Positions 1 to 10,959 are shown, numbered from the stretch's first letter. The stretch: DNA of 64,000 nt from Chloroflexota bacterium (GCA_020850535.1 JADZEM010000135.1:1-64000), one strand, 5' to 3'. The notes: generated from the sequence alone by a model not told the origin. Translations and numbers: made by a program.

Positions 1-17
1 CGGTCAGCAAAGCGTCT

Positions 18-109
18 GTCATCCTGAACGAGCGAGCTTGCGAGCGACGTGAAGGATCTCCCAACCGTGACGGTCAGCGGGTGAGATCCTTCGCTGCGCT
101 CAGGATGAC
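18..109. repeat. Family A intergenic palindrome (GTCATCCTGA type)
   Basis: It begins GTCATCCTGA and ends TCAGGATGAC. The outer arms pair, and the inner arms carry the GGATCTC / GAGATCC motif. The centre contains the GACGGTCAGCGGGTGA motif that recurs near 46.8 and 57.4 kb. It is non-coding and sits ahead of the hydratase gene. It belongs to a family dispersed over the whole window. Confidence 0.75.
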
Positions 110-163
110 ATGGGGAGTTGCGTTTTTTACTCCATCGCAGCGGCGCGCGTCAGCCGGTATGCT

Positions 164-205
164 TCCACGATCCACGATCCACGATCCACGATCCACGATC
201 CACGA
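164..205. repeat. Six tandem copies of heptamer TCCACGA
   Basis: Six uninterrupted copies of the 7-mer TCCACGA lie directly upstream of the hydratase start codon at 219. The unit is not a multiple of 3 but the run happens to stay open in all frames, so automatic callers may extend the gene into it. The 13 bases between repeat and start hold only a weak GGAG-like ribosome site. Confidence 0.9.
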
Positions 206-218
206 CCTCGGAGTTCCC

Positions 219-1037
219 ATGAGCACCGATGCCCTGGCCACCGAGCTGCTCGACGCGCTCGACCGCAACGTGCTGATTCAGACGCCCTTCACCGACCGCG
301 ATCCCGCCTTCGACAACGCCCAGGCCTACGAGGTCAACGCCGAGCTGTTCCGGCGGCGGGTGGCGCGCGGCGAGCGCCCCGTTGGCCGCAAGATCGGGTT
401 CACCAACCGGACGATCTGGCCGGAGTACGGCGTCTACACCCCGATGTGGGCGCACATGTACGACTCGACCGTCCGCGAGGTCGGGGCCGGGCCGTGCACC
501 CAGCGGATCGGCCGCCTGGCCCAGCCGCGCATCGAGCCGGAGATCCTGTTCCACTTCAGGAGCGCACCGTCCGCCGACGCGTCGGAGCGCGAGCTGCTGG
601 CGAGCATCGACTGGGTCGCCCACAGCATCGAGCTGGTGCAGAGCCACTTTCCAGACTGGAAGTTCAAGGCGGCTGACACGGCAGCGGCGTTCGGGCTGCA
701 CGGCGCGCTGATCTACGGGCCGCGGCACCGCATCGCGGATCTCGGCGATCCCGACGCGCTGGTGCAGGCGCTGCGGACGTTCAGGATCACCCTCTCGAAG
801 AACGGCGAGGCCGTGGCGGCGGGGGGAGGCTTCAACGTGCTGGACTCGCCGCTGCTGGCGCTCAAGCACCTGCTGACGGTCCTGCGAGATCAGCCACAGT
901 TCGAGCCGGTCCAGGCTGGCGAGATCGTGACCACCGGCACGCTGACGGCCGCGATGCCGGTCCAGCCGGGAGAGACCTGGAGCACCTCGTTCGACGGCCT
1001 CGGCGTGACGCCGCTGACGGTGACCTTCACCACGTAG
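219..1037 (+). CDS. 2-keto-4-pentenoate hydratase / fumarylacetoacetase-fold enzyme
   Basis: This 272-residue protein resembles the 2-oxopent-4-enoate hydratase (MhpD/XylJ) family of the fumarylacetoacetate hydrolase fold. These cytosolic enzymes hydrate 2-hydroxypenta-2,4-dienoates in aromatic meta-cleavage pathways. Visible family features are an N-terminal helical region with VGRKIGFTNR, the acidic stretch RIEPEILFHF that lies where the metal-binding Glu residues occur, the IDWVAHSIELVQ segment, and a C-terminal GEIVTTGTLTAAMPVQPGE typical of the fold. The ATG at 219 was chosen because the open frame further upstream runs through the heptamer repeat and a dispersed palindrome. No other meta-cleavage genes are adjacent, so the physiological substrate is unknown. 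Family assignment is fairly secure; exact reaction is not. Confidence 0.85.
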   Translation: MSTDALATELLDALDRNVLIQTPFTDRDPAFDNAQAYEVNAELFRRRVARGERPVGRKIGFTNRTIWPEYGVYTPMWAHMYDSTVREVGAGPCTQRIGRLAQPRIEPEILFHFRSAPSADASERELLASIDWVAHSIELVQSHFPDWKFKAADTAAAFGLHGALIYGPRHRIADLGDPDALVQALRTFRITLSKNGEAVAAGGGFNVLDSPLLALKHLLTVLRDQPQFEPVQAGEIVTTGTLTAAMPVQPGETWSTSFDGLGVTPLTVTFTT

Positions 1038-1077
1038 GAGGGTGTCGCGCGCAGCGTAGGAGGGTGTCGCGCGCAGC
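1034..1077. repeat. Two tandem copies of a 22-bp unit across the hydratase stop codon
   Basis: The unit GTAGGAGGGTGTCGCGCGCAGC occurs twice back to back with no mismatch. The first copy contains the TAG stop of the hydratase gene. The unit includes an AGGAGGGTG string that looks like a ribosome binding site plus GTG start, but no long frame follows either copy. Confidence 0.85.
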
Positions 1078-1171
1078 GGGTCGGCGGGCAGCCTCGGCGG
1101 GGCTGATGAAGATTCACGCGAGGCCCACGCATGCTGCGCTCACCCCAAGGCCCTCACCGCCTGCCCCAGCA

Positions 1172-1402
1172 TCACAGGCCGGCCGCCGACTTCACCGCGT
1201 TGAACCCGTTGACCCGCTTGACGTTCGAGCCGCCGTTCGCCGACGACACGTTGTCCGCCGTGCTCTGGATGATCGCCTGCACCTGGGCCGGGCTGGCGTC
1301 GCGACGGACGCCGCGGATCAGCGCGGCCTCACCAGCCACCAGCGGCGTCGCGTACGAGGCGCCCGAGCCAATCGCCCACGCGGATGTGCTGACACCGCGC
1401 GC
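1172..1402 (-). pseudogene. C-terminal remnant of an S8 (subtilisin-like) serine peptidase
   Basis: Read on the minus strand, about 76 codons encode GSGASYATPLVAGEAALIRG followed by a helical tail ending in VNGFNAVKSAAGL. This is the catalytic-serine segment of subtilases (consensus GTSxATPxVAG), here G-A-S-Y-A-T-P. The Asp and His motifs and the whole N-terminal part are absent. The frame continues upstream only as arginine-rich shadow sequence antisense to the next gene. It is best read as the tail of a protease gene whose 5' part was lost by deletion or replacement. Confidence 0.7.
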
Positions 1403-1519
1403 CAGAAACCCACATCCTGATCTGAGGAACCGGCTATCCTTGTCAGTGACACCCTGGGATTCGCAGCACGCGGCGCCAGACACGATGCGGTCGTCTCGCC
1501 GGCACATAAGGAGGACGCG

Positions 1520-2116
1520 ATGCCTTATCTGGTGGTTCGGAAGACGGATGGCGAGCGCACGGTGATCCCGTATCTGACGCCTGATGCCGCGCGCGAGGGG
1601 CTGGCGGGGATGCGCACGTCCCTGGCCGTCGGCGGCTGGAAGGTGGTTGCCGAGGAGCCGAACCGCTCGCTGGTGGCCCGCTCCGGCGACATCCTGGCGA
1701 CGGTCCAGGTCCGCCACGGCTTCCCGCCGCCCGAGGCCCACATGCCGACCATCGTTCCTCCGCAGACCGTCGCGCCGGCGTCGGCCGCCCCGGCCTGGCT
1801 GCGGCATGGGCGGATGCTGGCGGTGGCGGCCGTCGCGCTGGTGCTCTCGATGGGCGCGCTCGGCGGGCTGGGGGCGCAGCAGCTCCAGCAGGCGTTCGCG
1901 GCCGACAAGGAGCACGAGTTCAAGGGGTTTGTCGAGGCGATGCCGGCGGACGGCCTGCTCGGCGAGTGGCAGGTCGGCGGGCGCATCGTCCGCGTCACCG
2001 ATCTGACGGAGATCGATCAGAAGGATGCACGCGTCGCCCTCGGAGCGCGTGTCGAGGTGGAAGGCCGTCTGCTGGCGGATGGCAGCGTCGAGGCCTCGGA
2101 GATCGAGGGCGAGTAA
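1520..2116 (+). CDS. Single-pass membrane protein with DUF5666-like C-terminal domain
   Basis: A 198-residue protein with a near-ideal ribosome site (AAGGAGG, 5 bases before the ATG). Residues 1-90 are a soluble basic region with no recognised family. A hydrophobic segment at about 95-117 (MLAVAAVALVLSMGALGGLG) is the only membrane span. The C-terminal 65 residues (FKGFVEAMPADGLLGEWQVG onward, ending in a repeated V/E-rich strand pattern) resemble the small DUF5666 beta domain. In that family the module usually occurs in surface or periplasmic proteins of unknown role. An N-in, C-out topology is likely. The gene stands alone between relic genes. Function unknown. Confidence 0.75.
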   Translation: MPYLVVRKTDGERTVIPYLTPDAAREGLAGMRTSLAVGGWKVVAEEPNRSLVARSGDILATVQVRHGFPPPEAHMPTIVPPQTVAPASAAPAWLRHGRMLAVAAVALVLSMGALGGLGAQQLQQAFAADKEHEFKGFVEAMPADGLLGEWQVGGRIVRVTDLTEIDQKDARVALGARVEVEGRLLADGSVEASEIEGE

Positions 2117-2180
2117 CCCCCCCGGAGGCCCTCAGCCAGCCCCGGTCCGTCGCCCGAGCGAAGTGAGCGTGCTCACTCCC

Positions 2181-2352
2181 GTCATCCCGAGCGAAGTGAC
2201 CGCCTCGGCAGGCTCGGGGCGGGGCTTGCGACCTTTCACCCCGTCATCCCGAGCGACGTGAGCTTGCGAACGCAGTCGAGGGATCCTTCCCCATCGTGGT
2301 GGTCGTGCCTCGCGTAGCTTGCCCTGAGCGTGCCGAATGGGGTCGGGATGAC
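2181..2352. repeat. Family A intergenic palindromes (GTCATCCCGAGCG type), compound
   Basis: Two GTCATCCCGAGCG ends in the same direction (2181 and about 2240) are followed by an inverted end (GGTCGGGATGAC, to 2352). The inner part carries GAGGGATCC and the TTGCCCTGAGCGTGCCGAA motif also seen near 40.5 kb. The whole 2117-2440 stretch holds no gene. Confidence 0.7.
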
Positions 2353-2446
2353 AAGGCGGGGATGCTCGTGCCTCAAGGGCGCCTGGCTGCTGACCTCGTC
2401 GGGCGATGTGCGGCGGGCGTCCGTCTCGGCTGCGCCCGATCACCAG

Positions 2447-2683
2447 CTACCTGGCCGTCGCGGTGATCTCCTGCTGGCTGAAGCCGAGGCTGAGCGCGTG
2501 GGAGATGGGGCGGCTGAGCAGCCCGTGGATGATGGTGCGGCGCTCGCCGGGGACCTCGGGGACGCCGTTGGCGAGATCGGCCACGAAGACGCCACGGCCG
2601 GCCTGCCCCACCAGGATACCGAGATCCTGAAGCTCGGCGCAGGCGCGACGGAGCGAGCGCACGCCACACTGACCGTCGCTCGA
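2447..2683 (-). pseudogene. Relic of a GntR-type (YtrA-like) transcription regulator
   Basis: The minus-strand frame encodes LRRACAELQDLGILVGQAG followed by RGVFVAD. This matches the recognition helix and wing of GntR winged-helix domains (typically RRALxELexxGlxxxxxGxGTFV). A short tail, ALSLGFSQQEI, resembles the YtrA subfamily C-terminus. The first half of the DNA-binding domain is missing and the residues just upstream are degenerate. No convincing start codon with a ribosome site exists, since the GTG at 2662 falls within the domain. Interpreted as a decayed gene. A distant short regulator is possible but less likely. Confidence 0.5.
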
Positions 2684-2714
2684 TTCGATGGATAGGCGTC
2701 GCGTGCCAGGAGCG

Positions 2715-3758
2715 TCACGGCAGGATCAGCAGCGGCTTCGCCTGGTCTTCGCGGGTGATCAGGTCCAGCAGGATCGGGTAGACCAGATCGACGCGCTGCT
2801 TCGGGTTGTTCGGGTCGATCAGGTCGTGTTCGAGCTGCTGCGCCTTGTCGAACTCGTAGTACTCGACGCGCCGCAGCCCGCGCGACTGCCAGATCGAGAC
2901 GAGCTGCCGCGTCAGTTGATTGCTGACGGCCATGTCGTTGGCGTTCGTCACCACCATCAGGTGCTGCGTCGCCGGCCGCTGCCGCACGGCGTCGCGGGCC
3001 GTCGCGACGCCGAGCCGCAGCACCTCCCCGAGCGCGCGTGTTGACCAGCCGACGTAGGCGTACGGCATGGCCCGCTCGGTGCGGCGGAAGTGGTGGGTCT
3101 CGACGTCTGGCAGGTGCAGCATCAGGTTCATGAAGACCAGTTGCAGCCACTCGCCGTACTGTCCGAACCCGAGTGACGGCGCGATCAGCACCGATTTGGT
3201 CACCTCTGGCCGGTGCTGCGAGACCCACGCTCCGACGATCCCGCCAGCCGAGAGGCCCACGAACGTCACGCGCTCGCCCAGGCCGGCGGCGATGTCCACC
3301 ACCCGGTCCGCGAAGTCGCGCAGCTCCTCGGCGCGCAGGCGTTTCGGCTCGGTGGTCATGCGATCCGCCAGGCCGTGGCGTGGCATGCGCGGCAGCAAGA
3401 CGTTGCAGCCGCGCGCGTAGAGCAGCTCGGCGAACGGTGCCCACTGCTGCGGACAGTTTGTCAGGCCGTGCACCAGGATGACGGCGTGCTCGGTGCGCCG
3501 GCCGTGCAGGAGCCCGCGCGTGCGGCAGACCGGGCTGATCGAGCCGTCGTCCAGGAACTCCATCCGCAGCATGCGTTCGAGGGCGCCGGCGTAGTCAGTG
3601 GCGGGGTCCGGGTGAGGTTGGAGGCCGCGCACCTTCCAGCGGCTGAGCCAGGAGAGGCCGGCTGCGCCGCCGACGGTCGCGGCGCCGGCCACGAAGGCGG
3701 CGTTCCAGGCCCAGTTGCCCGCCCGGCGGGCTGCCGCGCTGGAGAGCGCGAGCTGCAT
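2715..3758 (-). CDS. Alpha/beta hydrolase with N-terminal membrane anchor
   Basis: A 347-residue serine hydrolase. The start at 3758 is set by GGAGGGAAAGCGAT before the ATG; an in-frame start 57 bases further upstream lacks a ribosome site. Residues about 15-40 form a hydrophobic anchor. The hydrolase fold begins at VILVHGLTNCPQQW (oxyanion-hole HG), and the nucleophile elbow is GLSAGG (Ser). Later DANDMAVS-like sequence and YEFDKAQQLEHDL supply candidate Asp and His. The family includes carboxylesterases and thermostable monoacylglycerol lipase-like enzymes; substrate is unknown. It is probably displayed at the membrane. It is transcribed in the same direction as the potassium channel gene upstream, 120 bp away, but no functional link is evident. 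Confidence 0.8.
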   Translation of the reverse strand: MQLALSSAAARRAGNWAWNAAFVAGAATVGGAAGLSWLSRWKVRGLQPHPDPATDYAGALERMLRMEFLDDGSISPVCRTRGLLHGRRTEHAVILVHGLTNCPQQWAPFAELLYARGCNVLLPRMPRHGLADRMTTEPKRLRAEELRDFADRVVDIAAGLGERVTFVGLSAGGIVGAWVSQHRPEVTKSVLIAPSLGFGQYGEWLQLVFMNLMLHLPDVETHHFRRTERAMPYAYVGWSTRALGEVLRLGVATARDAVRQRPATQHLMVVTNANDMAVSNQLTRQLVSIWQSRGLRRVEYYEFDKAQQLEHDLIDPNNPKQRVDLVYPILLDLITREDQAKPLLILP

Positions 3759-3881
3759 ATCGCTTTCCCTCCACACGCCGACGCTGGCTGTCACAGCATG
3801 CCACGCCAGCAGCACATCGTACAGCAGCCGGCGTCACAGGCTACGCACGGACACGCCGGAGGACACGGACGCGCGGCAGCC

Positions 3882-4883
3882 TCAGCCGCTCTCCGCCACC
3901 TGCCGCGCATGCTCCACCTGGACCGGGTCCGCGCAGAGGATCAGGATGTCGTCCTCCACCAGCACGCGGTCCGGCGGCGGGTTGAAGATGTGGTGACGGT
4001 CGCCGGCCGCCCGCATCGCGAACACGATGGTGCCGGTGCGGGCCTGCATGTCGAGTGCGCCGAGCGTCTTGCCGGCCCCGCCCACGCCGACTCGCACCTC
4101 CTGCACCCGGATCGGGCTTGGCTCGCGGAGCATCGCGTCCAGGACGCTGACGACGTGGGGCCGCAGCATCTCCGAGGCGATCCGCAGCGCCCCGATCCGC
4201 GAGGTCGAGACGACGGCGTCCGCACCGACCTTCTGCAGGCGCGCGTTGGCGTCGTCGGCGATGACCCGCGTCACGATCCGCATGTTCGGGTTCAGATCGC
4301 GCGCCGTCAGCAGCGTGAACAGGTTGTCTTTGTCGGCCGGCATGCAGGCGGCCAGCCCGAACGCCTGCTCGACGCCGGCGTGCTTGAGCACCTCGACATC
4401 GGTCGCGTCGCCGGCGATGGTCAGGATGGTCGGATCGCGCTTGCGGAGCGTTTGCAGCCGGCCGTCGTCCAGCTCGATCACGACGAACGGCATCTCGGCC
4501 TTCGTCAGCTCCTCCGCGATGTGCCGCCCGGTCTGGCCGCCGCCGCAGACGATGACATGGTTCTTGAGGGCGCAGATCTGCCGTTCCATACGTCGGCGCT
4601 CCCAGACATCAGAGACGGTGCCCTCGACCCAGAGCGCCGTCATGGTGCTGAAGCCGTAGGCGACCACGCCCACGCCGGCCACGATCAGCACCATCGTGAA
4701 CGCCCGGCCGGCCATCGACAACGGGTAGACCTCGCCGTAGCCGATGGTCGCCAGGGTGATGACGGTCATGTAGAGACCGTCGAAGAGGCTCCACCCTTCG
4801 ATGACGACGTAGCCGAGTGTGCCGACGACGCCGACGACCATCAGCAGCAGCCAGACCTGCCCTACGCGCTGTTGGAGTGTCAT
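3882..4883 (-). CDS. Two-TM potassium channel with RCK (TrkA-N/TrkA-C) domains
   Basis: A 333-residue protein with MthK-like architecture. It has TM1 at residues 8-28, a pore loop with selectivity filter TLATIGYGE at about 43-52, and TM2 at 58-85. An RCK/TrkA-N Rossmann domain starts at HVIVCGGGQTG (nucleotide-binding GxGxxG-like motif), with an acidic VIELDD at the end of the second strand. A TrkA-C regulatory domain covers about residues 235-325. The family forms tetrameric ligand-gated K+ channels in the cytoplasmic membrane, usually opened by Ca2+ or nucleotides; the ligand here cannot be told. The length is normal and both domains are complete. The start codon is the ATG at 4883, preceded by a weak GGGTGA site. 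Confidence 0.9.
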   Translation of the reverse strand: MTLQQRVGQVWLLLMVVGVVGTLGYVVIEGWSLFDGLYMTVITLATIGYGEVYPLSMAGRAFTMVLIVAGVGVVAYGFSTMTALWVEGTVSDVWERRRMERQICALKNHVIVCGGGQTGRHIAEELTKAEMPFVVIELDDGRLQTLRKRDPTILTIAGDATDVEVLKHAGVEQAFGLAACMPADKDNLFTLLTARDLNPNMRIVTRVIADDANARLQKVGADAVVSTSRIGALRIASEMLRPHVVSVLDAMLREPSPIRVQEVRVGVGGAGKTLGALDMQARTGTIVFAMRAAGDRHHIFNPPPDRVLVEDDILILCADPVQVEHARQVAESG

Positions 4884-4938
4884 CAGTCACCCCAGATTGC
4901 AGCCGCCCTCGCCGGGACCACACTGACCGTAAAGAGAT

Positions 4939-5108
4939 GTCACCCCGACCGCGGCGAGGAACGAGCGGAGTGGAGGGATCTTCTCCTCTCGTGGCGTGGG
5001 GGAAGATCCCTCGACTCCACTCGCAAGCTCGTTCCGCTCGGGATGACGGGGTAGGAAGTCGCAAGCCCTGCCCTGCGCCTGTCGAATGGGTCGTTCCGCT
5101 CAGGATGA
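4939..5108. repeat. Family A intergenic palindromes (GTCACCCCGACCGCGG type)
   Basis: It begins GTCACCCCGACCGCGGCGAG and contains the inverted pair GGGATCTTC / GAAGATCCC around 4975-5010. It then has GCTCGTTCCGCTCGGGATGAC and a second CCGCTCAGGATGAC end. The stretch fills the gap between the channel gene and the secreted-protein gene and carries no CDS. Confidence 0.75.
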
Positions 5109-5193
5109 CGGAAGCCTTCACCTGTGGCGTTGTCGTCGAGCATCGGGTGTTCGAGGTCTGCCTCCCCCAGCCATCCTGGAGACCGGTCAACCT

Positions 5194-5817
5194 TCAGCTT
5201 GCGCCGCAGGCCGGGTCCACATCCCCGGTCACGCTGTTCCCCTGCACCGTCAGCGTTCCCGGATTGTCGCCGCAGCGCAGCTCGCCGCCAATCGTGTTCT
5301 CGGTGATCTCGATCCCGTCGCCGTTGCTCGTCAGCAGCAGCGCCCCGCCTATCGTCGTCTTGTTGACGGTCACGCCGCCGGCCGTCCCGACGACGGTCAG
5401 CGAGCCGGCCACGTCGCTCGTCCGCACCGCGACGGGGCCGCCGCCTTCGGCCAGCAGCTCGCCCATCAGCCGCGAGCCGTCAATCGTGATGGCCTGGCCG
5501 CCCTCGGACTTGACGTTCCCCGCCACTGTCGTGCCCATCAGTTGCAGCGTGCCGCCGGGCTTCACCTCGATGTTCCCGAAGTGCTGGGCGTTCTCCAGCG
5601 AGCAGGTCACCCCTGGCGGCACGATCAGGTCGCCGGCCGTGGCCGAGCCGAGCGCCGGCTGGACGCGCGGCACGTTGACGACGATCGGGCCGCTCCGGGC
5701 CAGCGGCGGACAGCCCCCCTGCATCTCCGCCGTCCTCGGCCACAGGGCGCCGGCAACCGCCATCAGGCAGACCAGCAGCAGTCGGTACGCAACCTGTCGT
5801 TTCCCGTTCATGGTCAT
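5194..5817 (-). CDS. Secreted repetitive beta-rich protein, function unknown
   Basis: A 207-residue protein with an N-terminal signal (basic KRQ, then YRLLLVCLMAVAGALW) and a predicted cleavage around residue 30. The mature part is a series of short strand-turn repeats of the kind xGxLxVxGxxxGGxVxV (for example NVKSEGGQAITIDGSRLMG and SLTVVGTAGGVTVNKTTIGG). Such spacing suggests a right-handed beta-helix or solenoid, as in bactofilin-like or pectate-lyase-like folds. Two Cys pairs (GGCPP, VTCSLE, LRCGDN, DPACGAS) could form disulfides. No catalytic motif is visible. The ATG at 5817 has GGAGA 9 bases upstream; a second ATG lies 6 bases on. Likely structural or adhesive (inference). Confidence 0.7.
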   Translation of the reverse strand: MTMNGKRQVAYRLLLVCLMAVAGALWPRTAEMQGGCPPLARSGPIVVNVPRVQPALGSATAGDLIVPPGVTCSLENAQHFGNIEVKPGGTLQLMGTTVAGNVKSEGGQAITIDGSRLMGELLAEGGGPVAVRTSDVAGSLTVVGTAGGVTVNKTTIGGALLLTSNGDGIEITENTIGGELRCGDNPGTLTVQGNSVTGDVDPACGAS

Positions 5818-5841
5818 GATCCGTTCTCTCCGCGCACGCTT

Positions 5842-8535
5842 CTACAGCCGGCCGCGCTCGCCATGTCTGCCTGCGGGGCTGCCCGCGGGCGCTCGCTCCG
5901 CCGCCTCCCGGACCCGCAGCACCTTGTAGACGGCCACGGGCGTCACCCGGCCTTTGACGTAGATCGAGCCGAGGCCTTCGACCTCCACGTCGTCGTGCAC
6001 CAGCTGGTAGGTGTCGTCGGTGATGAGCACCTCGCCGGCCCGCGCCTCGCCCTCCAGCCGCGCGGCGACGTTCACCACGTCCCCGATGGCCGTGTAGCTC
6101 TTGACGTCGGGCGACCCGATCATCCCGACGATACCCGATCCAGTGTTGATGCCGATGCCGAACGACGCCCGATGCCCTTCTGGGGCGGGCCGCTCGGCAA
6201 ACCGCTTCTGCATCGCCAGGGCCGCCCTGACGGCCTGGAGGGCGTGGTTCTCCAGCGGCGCGGGCGCGCCGAACAGCGCCATGACGGCGTCGCCGATGTA
6301 CTTGTCGATGCTGCCCTTGTGCTCCAGGATCACGTCGGTGGCCGCCCCGAGGTAGCCGTTCAGGATCTCGACCACGTCCTCGGGCGGCAACCGCTCAGAC
6401 AGGCCCGTGAAGCCGCGAATGTCCGCGAACATGATCGTCAGCGTGCGGCGGTCGCCCCCGAACCCGGAGCCTTCCCCGCCGATCCGCAGGACTTCCTGCA
6501 GCACGTCTGGCGACATCATCCCGCCGAAGATCCGCATGATCCGCTCGCGCTCGGCGCCGGCCTCGCGCCGCTCCCGTTCGAGCCGCGCCAGGAAGGTCCG
6601 GTCTTCGAGCGCCAGCACGTAGCCGACCGTCCCGCCGGCGTCGTCCTTGAGCGGCGAGAGGCGGTGTTCGAAGTGGACGTAGCCGCGCCCGCGCAGCTCG
6701 CCCACCATGTCGAAGCCCTGGATCGTCACGCCGGGATCGTCGCCGGAGCCGGCGAACGGCGCGCCGAGGGCCAGCATGAAGCGCGGTGGCAAGATGCTGC
6801 CGAGCGGCGTCCCGACCACGGCGGATGGATCCACCAGCAGCATCTCGGCGGCGGCGCGGTTGCAACTGGTGATGACGCCCTCGCGGTCAACTGCGATGAT
6901 CCCGCTGCTGACACTCCTGAGGATGCGGTCCTGGGCCGTCTGCAGCGAGCCGATCTGGCGGACCTGCTGCTCGTAGCGCGCCCGCAGCTGGGCGCTGTCG
7001 ATAGCCGCCGCGCTGAGGCTGGCGAACGTCGTCAGCAGGTCGAGATCCACCAGCGTGAACGCCGTGCCCACGCTCGGGGCGTCGGCGTAGAGCGCCCCGA
7101 TGCAGCGCTCGCCAGCGACCAGCGGCACACACAGCGCCGCACCCTGACCCAGATCGTGACCCGAGCCATGACCGGCGTGATGGCCGTGACCGTGCCCGTT
7201 GGCCGAGACCTGGACCCCCAGCCCGGGATCGGCCACGACGGCGTCGCCGGCCAGGATCGGCTGGCCGCTCTGGAGCACCTGCTCGACCAGCCGCGCGGGA
7301 GTGCTGTGGTCGGCATCGGGGCGTGCGTCCAGGTCGGCAGCCAGGTCGGCGGCCGTCAGCCCGCGTCCGGCCGCGAAGACCGGGCGGGCGGCCGGCTCGT
7401 CCGCGAGCAGGATGGCGGCCCGCCGCGCCTCGGCCACCGCGAGCGCGCCGGCCAGGATGGCGTCCAGCGTCTCGGCGAGGCCGGGGTGCGAGCCGATCCA
7501 CCGCGCCGCCGTCGAGAGCACGGCCAGCCGGCTGACCGGCGGCTCAGGATGCATGCCCGAGGCTGCGTGGCCCCTCGTCGCCGGCATCGCGCCGCCCAGG
7601 CCCGCCGCTGACGGACGGCCGGACGGGCCGGTAGACAGGTTGGAAGCCGGGTGGGCAGACGAGTCAATCGGCCAGGGCGACGCCGGTGGCAACGGGGGCG
7701 ACGTGCTGGACAGCGGAGGCGCCATCGTGGTGGCCTGCCCGGTGCCCCACTCGCGTCCCTCATGTTCCGGGAGCGCCGCGATCTCCACGATCCCGACGGT
7801 GATGTTGTCGGTGCCGCCGCGCTGGTTTGCCAGCTCCAGGAGACGGTGCGCTGTCATCCGCGGGTCGCCCTGGCTGCCGATCCGCAGCAGCTCGGCGTCC
7901 GCGACGTGCCGGAACAGCCCGTCCGAGCAGAGCAGCAGCCGGTCGCCAGCCATCAGCCGCTCGTGGAAGAGGTCTGGCTGGACGGTCGGCCGGTTCCCCA
8001 GGCAGCGCAGCAGCGTGTGGCGGCCGGGATGGTGCTCGGCCTCGTCGGGGCGCAGCCGCCCGAGCCGGACCTCCTCGGCGGCGAGGGTGTGGTCCCGGGT
8101 GATCTGGCGGATCGTGCCCGCCCGCAGCAGGTACGCTCGGCAGTCGCCGGCCGCGAGGATCCAGGTCTCACCATCGCGCAGCACCGCCGCCACGACGGTC
8201 GTGGCCCACCGCTTCTCGGCGGGCCGCGCCTGCTGCCCAAGCTCCCAGAGCCGCTGGTTGGCCTGCTGGGCCGCCGTCTGAAGCGTCGCGCCGTAGTCCT
8301 GCCCCGAGTGGTCCCAGCCGGCCCGCAGGAACGTCTCGACGGCCAGCCGGGCGGCGTCGCGGCCGGTCCCATGCTGGCTGAGGCCGTCCGCCACGATCCA
8401 GACGGAAGGATGTCCGGCGGCCTCGCCGGCCTCGTCGGGATCGAGCGAGCCGCACCAGTCCTCGTTGACGGGGCGCAGCCGGCCAGGATCGGAGACGATT
8501 GCGCCGCGTGCCTGGAAGGTTGTCAGGGCGAACAT
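5842..8535 (-). CDS. Fusion: PP2C phosphatase - GAF - PAS - class III adenylate/guanylate cyclase
   Basis: About 897 residues joining four modules. Residues 1-255 are a PP2C/PPM Ser/Thr phosphatase with all metal and fold motifs visible: RPVNEDW, VADGLSQHGTG, AAGDCRAYLLR, ITRDHTL, LLLCSDGL, GGTDNITVGIV. A Pro/Ser-rich linker (about 265-340) leads to a GAF domain (about 345-520), then a PAS-like segment (IIAVDREGVITSCNRAA). A C-terminal class III nucleotide cyclase has metal-binding FADIRGFTGLS and YIGDAVMALFG, and GDVVNVAARLEG with the transition-state Asn and Arg. Lys in IDKYIGD and Thr in YTAIGD favour ATP as substrate. The gene follows a PknB-like kinase, so it may reverse that kinase and also make cAMP. 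The ATG at 8535 was preferred over an upstream TTG. Confidence 0.9.
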   Translation of the reverse strand: MFALTTFQARGAIVSDPGRLRPVNEDWCGSLDPDEAGEAAGHPSVWIVADGLSQHGTGRDAARLAVETFLRAGWDHSGQDYGATLQTAAQQANQRLWELGQQARPAEKRWATTVVAAVLRDGETWILAAGDCRAYLLRAGTIRQITRDHTLAAEEVRLGRLRPDEAEHHPGRHTLLRCLGNRPTVQPDLFHERLMAGDRLLLCSDGLFRHVADAELLRIGSQGDPRMTAHRLLELANQRGGTDNITVGIVEIAALPEHEGREWGTGQATTMAPPLSSTSPPLPPASPWPIDSSAHPASNLSTGPSGRPSAAGLGGAMPATRGHAASGMHPEPPVSRLAVLSTAARWIGSHPGLAETLDAILAGALAVAEARRAAILLADEPAARPVFAAGRGLTAADLAADLDARPDADHSTPARLVEQVLQSGQPILAGDAVVADPGLGVQVSANGHGHGHHAGHGSGHDLGQGAALCVPLVAGERCIGALYADAPSVGTAFTLVDLDLLTTFASLSAAAIDSAQLRARYEQQVRQIGSLQTAQDRILRSVSSGIIAVDREGVITSCNRAAAEMLLVDPSAVVGTPLGSILPPRFMLALGAPFAGSGDDPGVTIQGFDMVGELRGRGYVHFEHRLSPLKDDAGGTVGYVLALEDRTFLARLERERREAGAERERIMRIFGGMMSPDVLQEVLRIGGEGSGFGGDRRTLTIMFADIRGFTGLSERLPPEDVVEILNGYLGAATDVILEHKGSIDKYIGDAVMALFGAPAPLENHALQAVRAALAMQKRFAERPAPEGHRASFGIGINTGSGIVGMIGSPDVKSYTAIGDVVNVAARLEGEARAGEVLITDDTYQLVHDDVEVEGLGSIYVKGRVTPVAVYKVLRVREAAERAPAGSPAGRHGERGRL

Positions 8536-8630
8536 CTGCGTACCACCAATCGCCAAGCCGCACGAGCAGAAGTGCTATCGGAGGGCCCTCACCCGCCAGC
8601 CCCCTCCGCTGCGCGGCACGCCGTCATGGC

Positions 8631-10817
<2,187 letters not shown>

Positions 10818-10959
10818 CCTGCGCCTCCTTTCGAGAGACGGTGATGCCCGACGCCTCAGCAGCAGGGCATGCGGGCAGGCACGCTTCCACCATCACTGTG
10901 CGCCGAACGGGGGCCAGACGGTGCTGACGAGTGACACTACCTGTCCATGACAACCGTCC

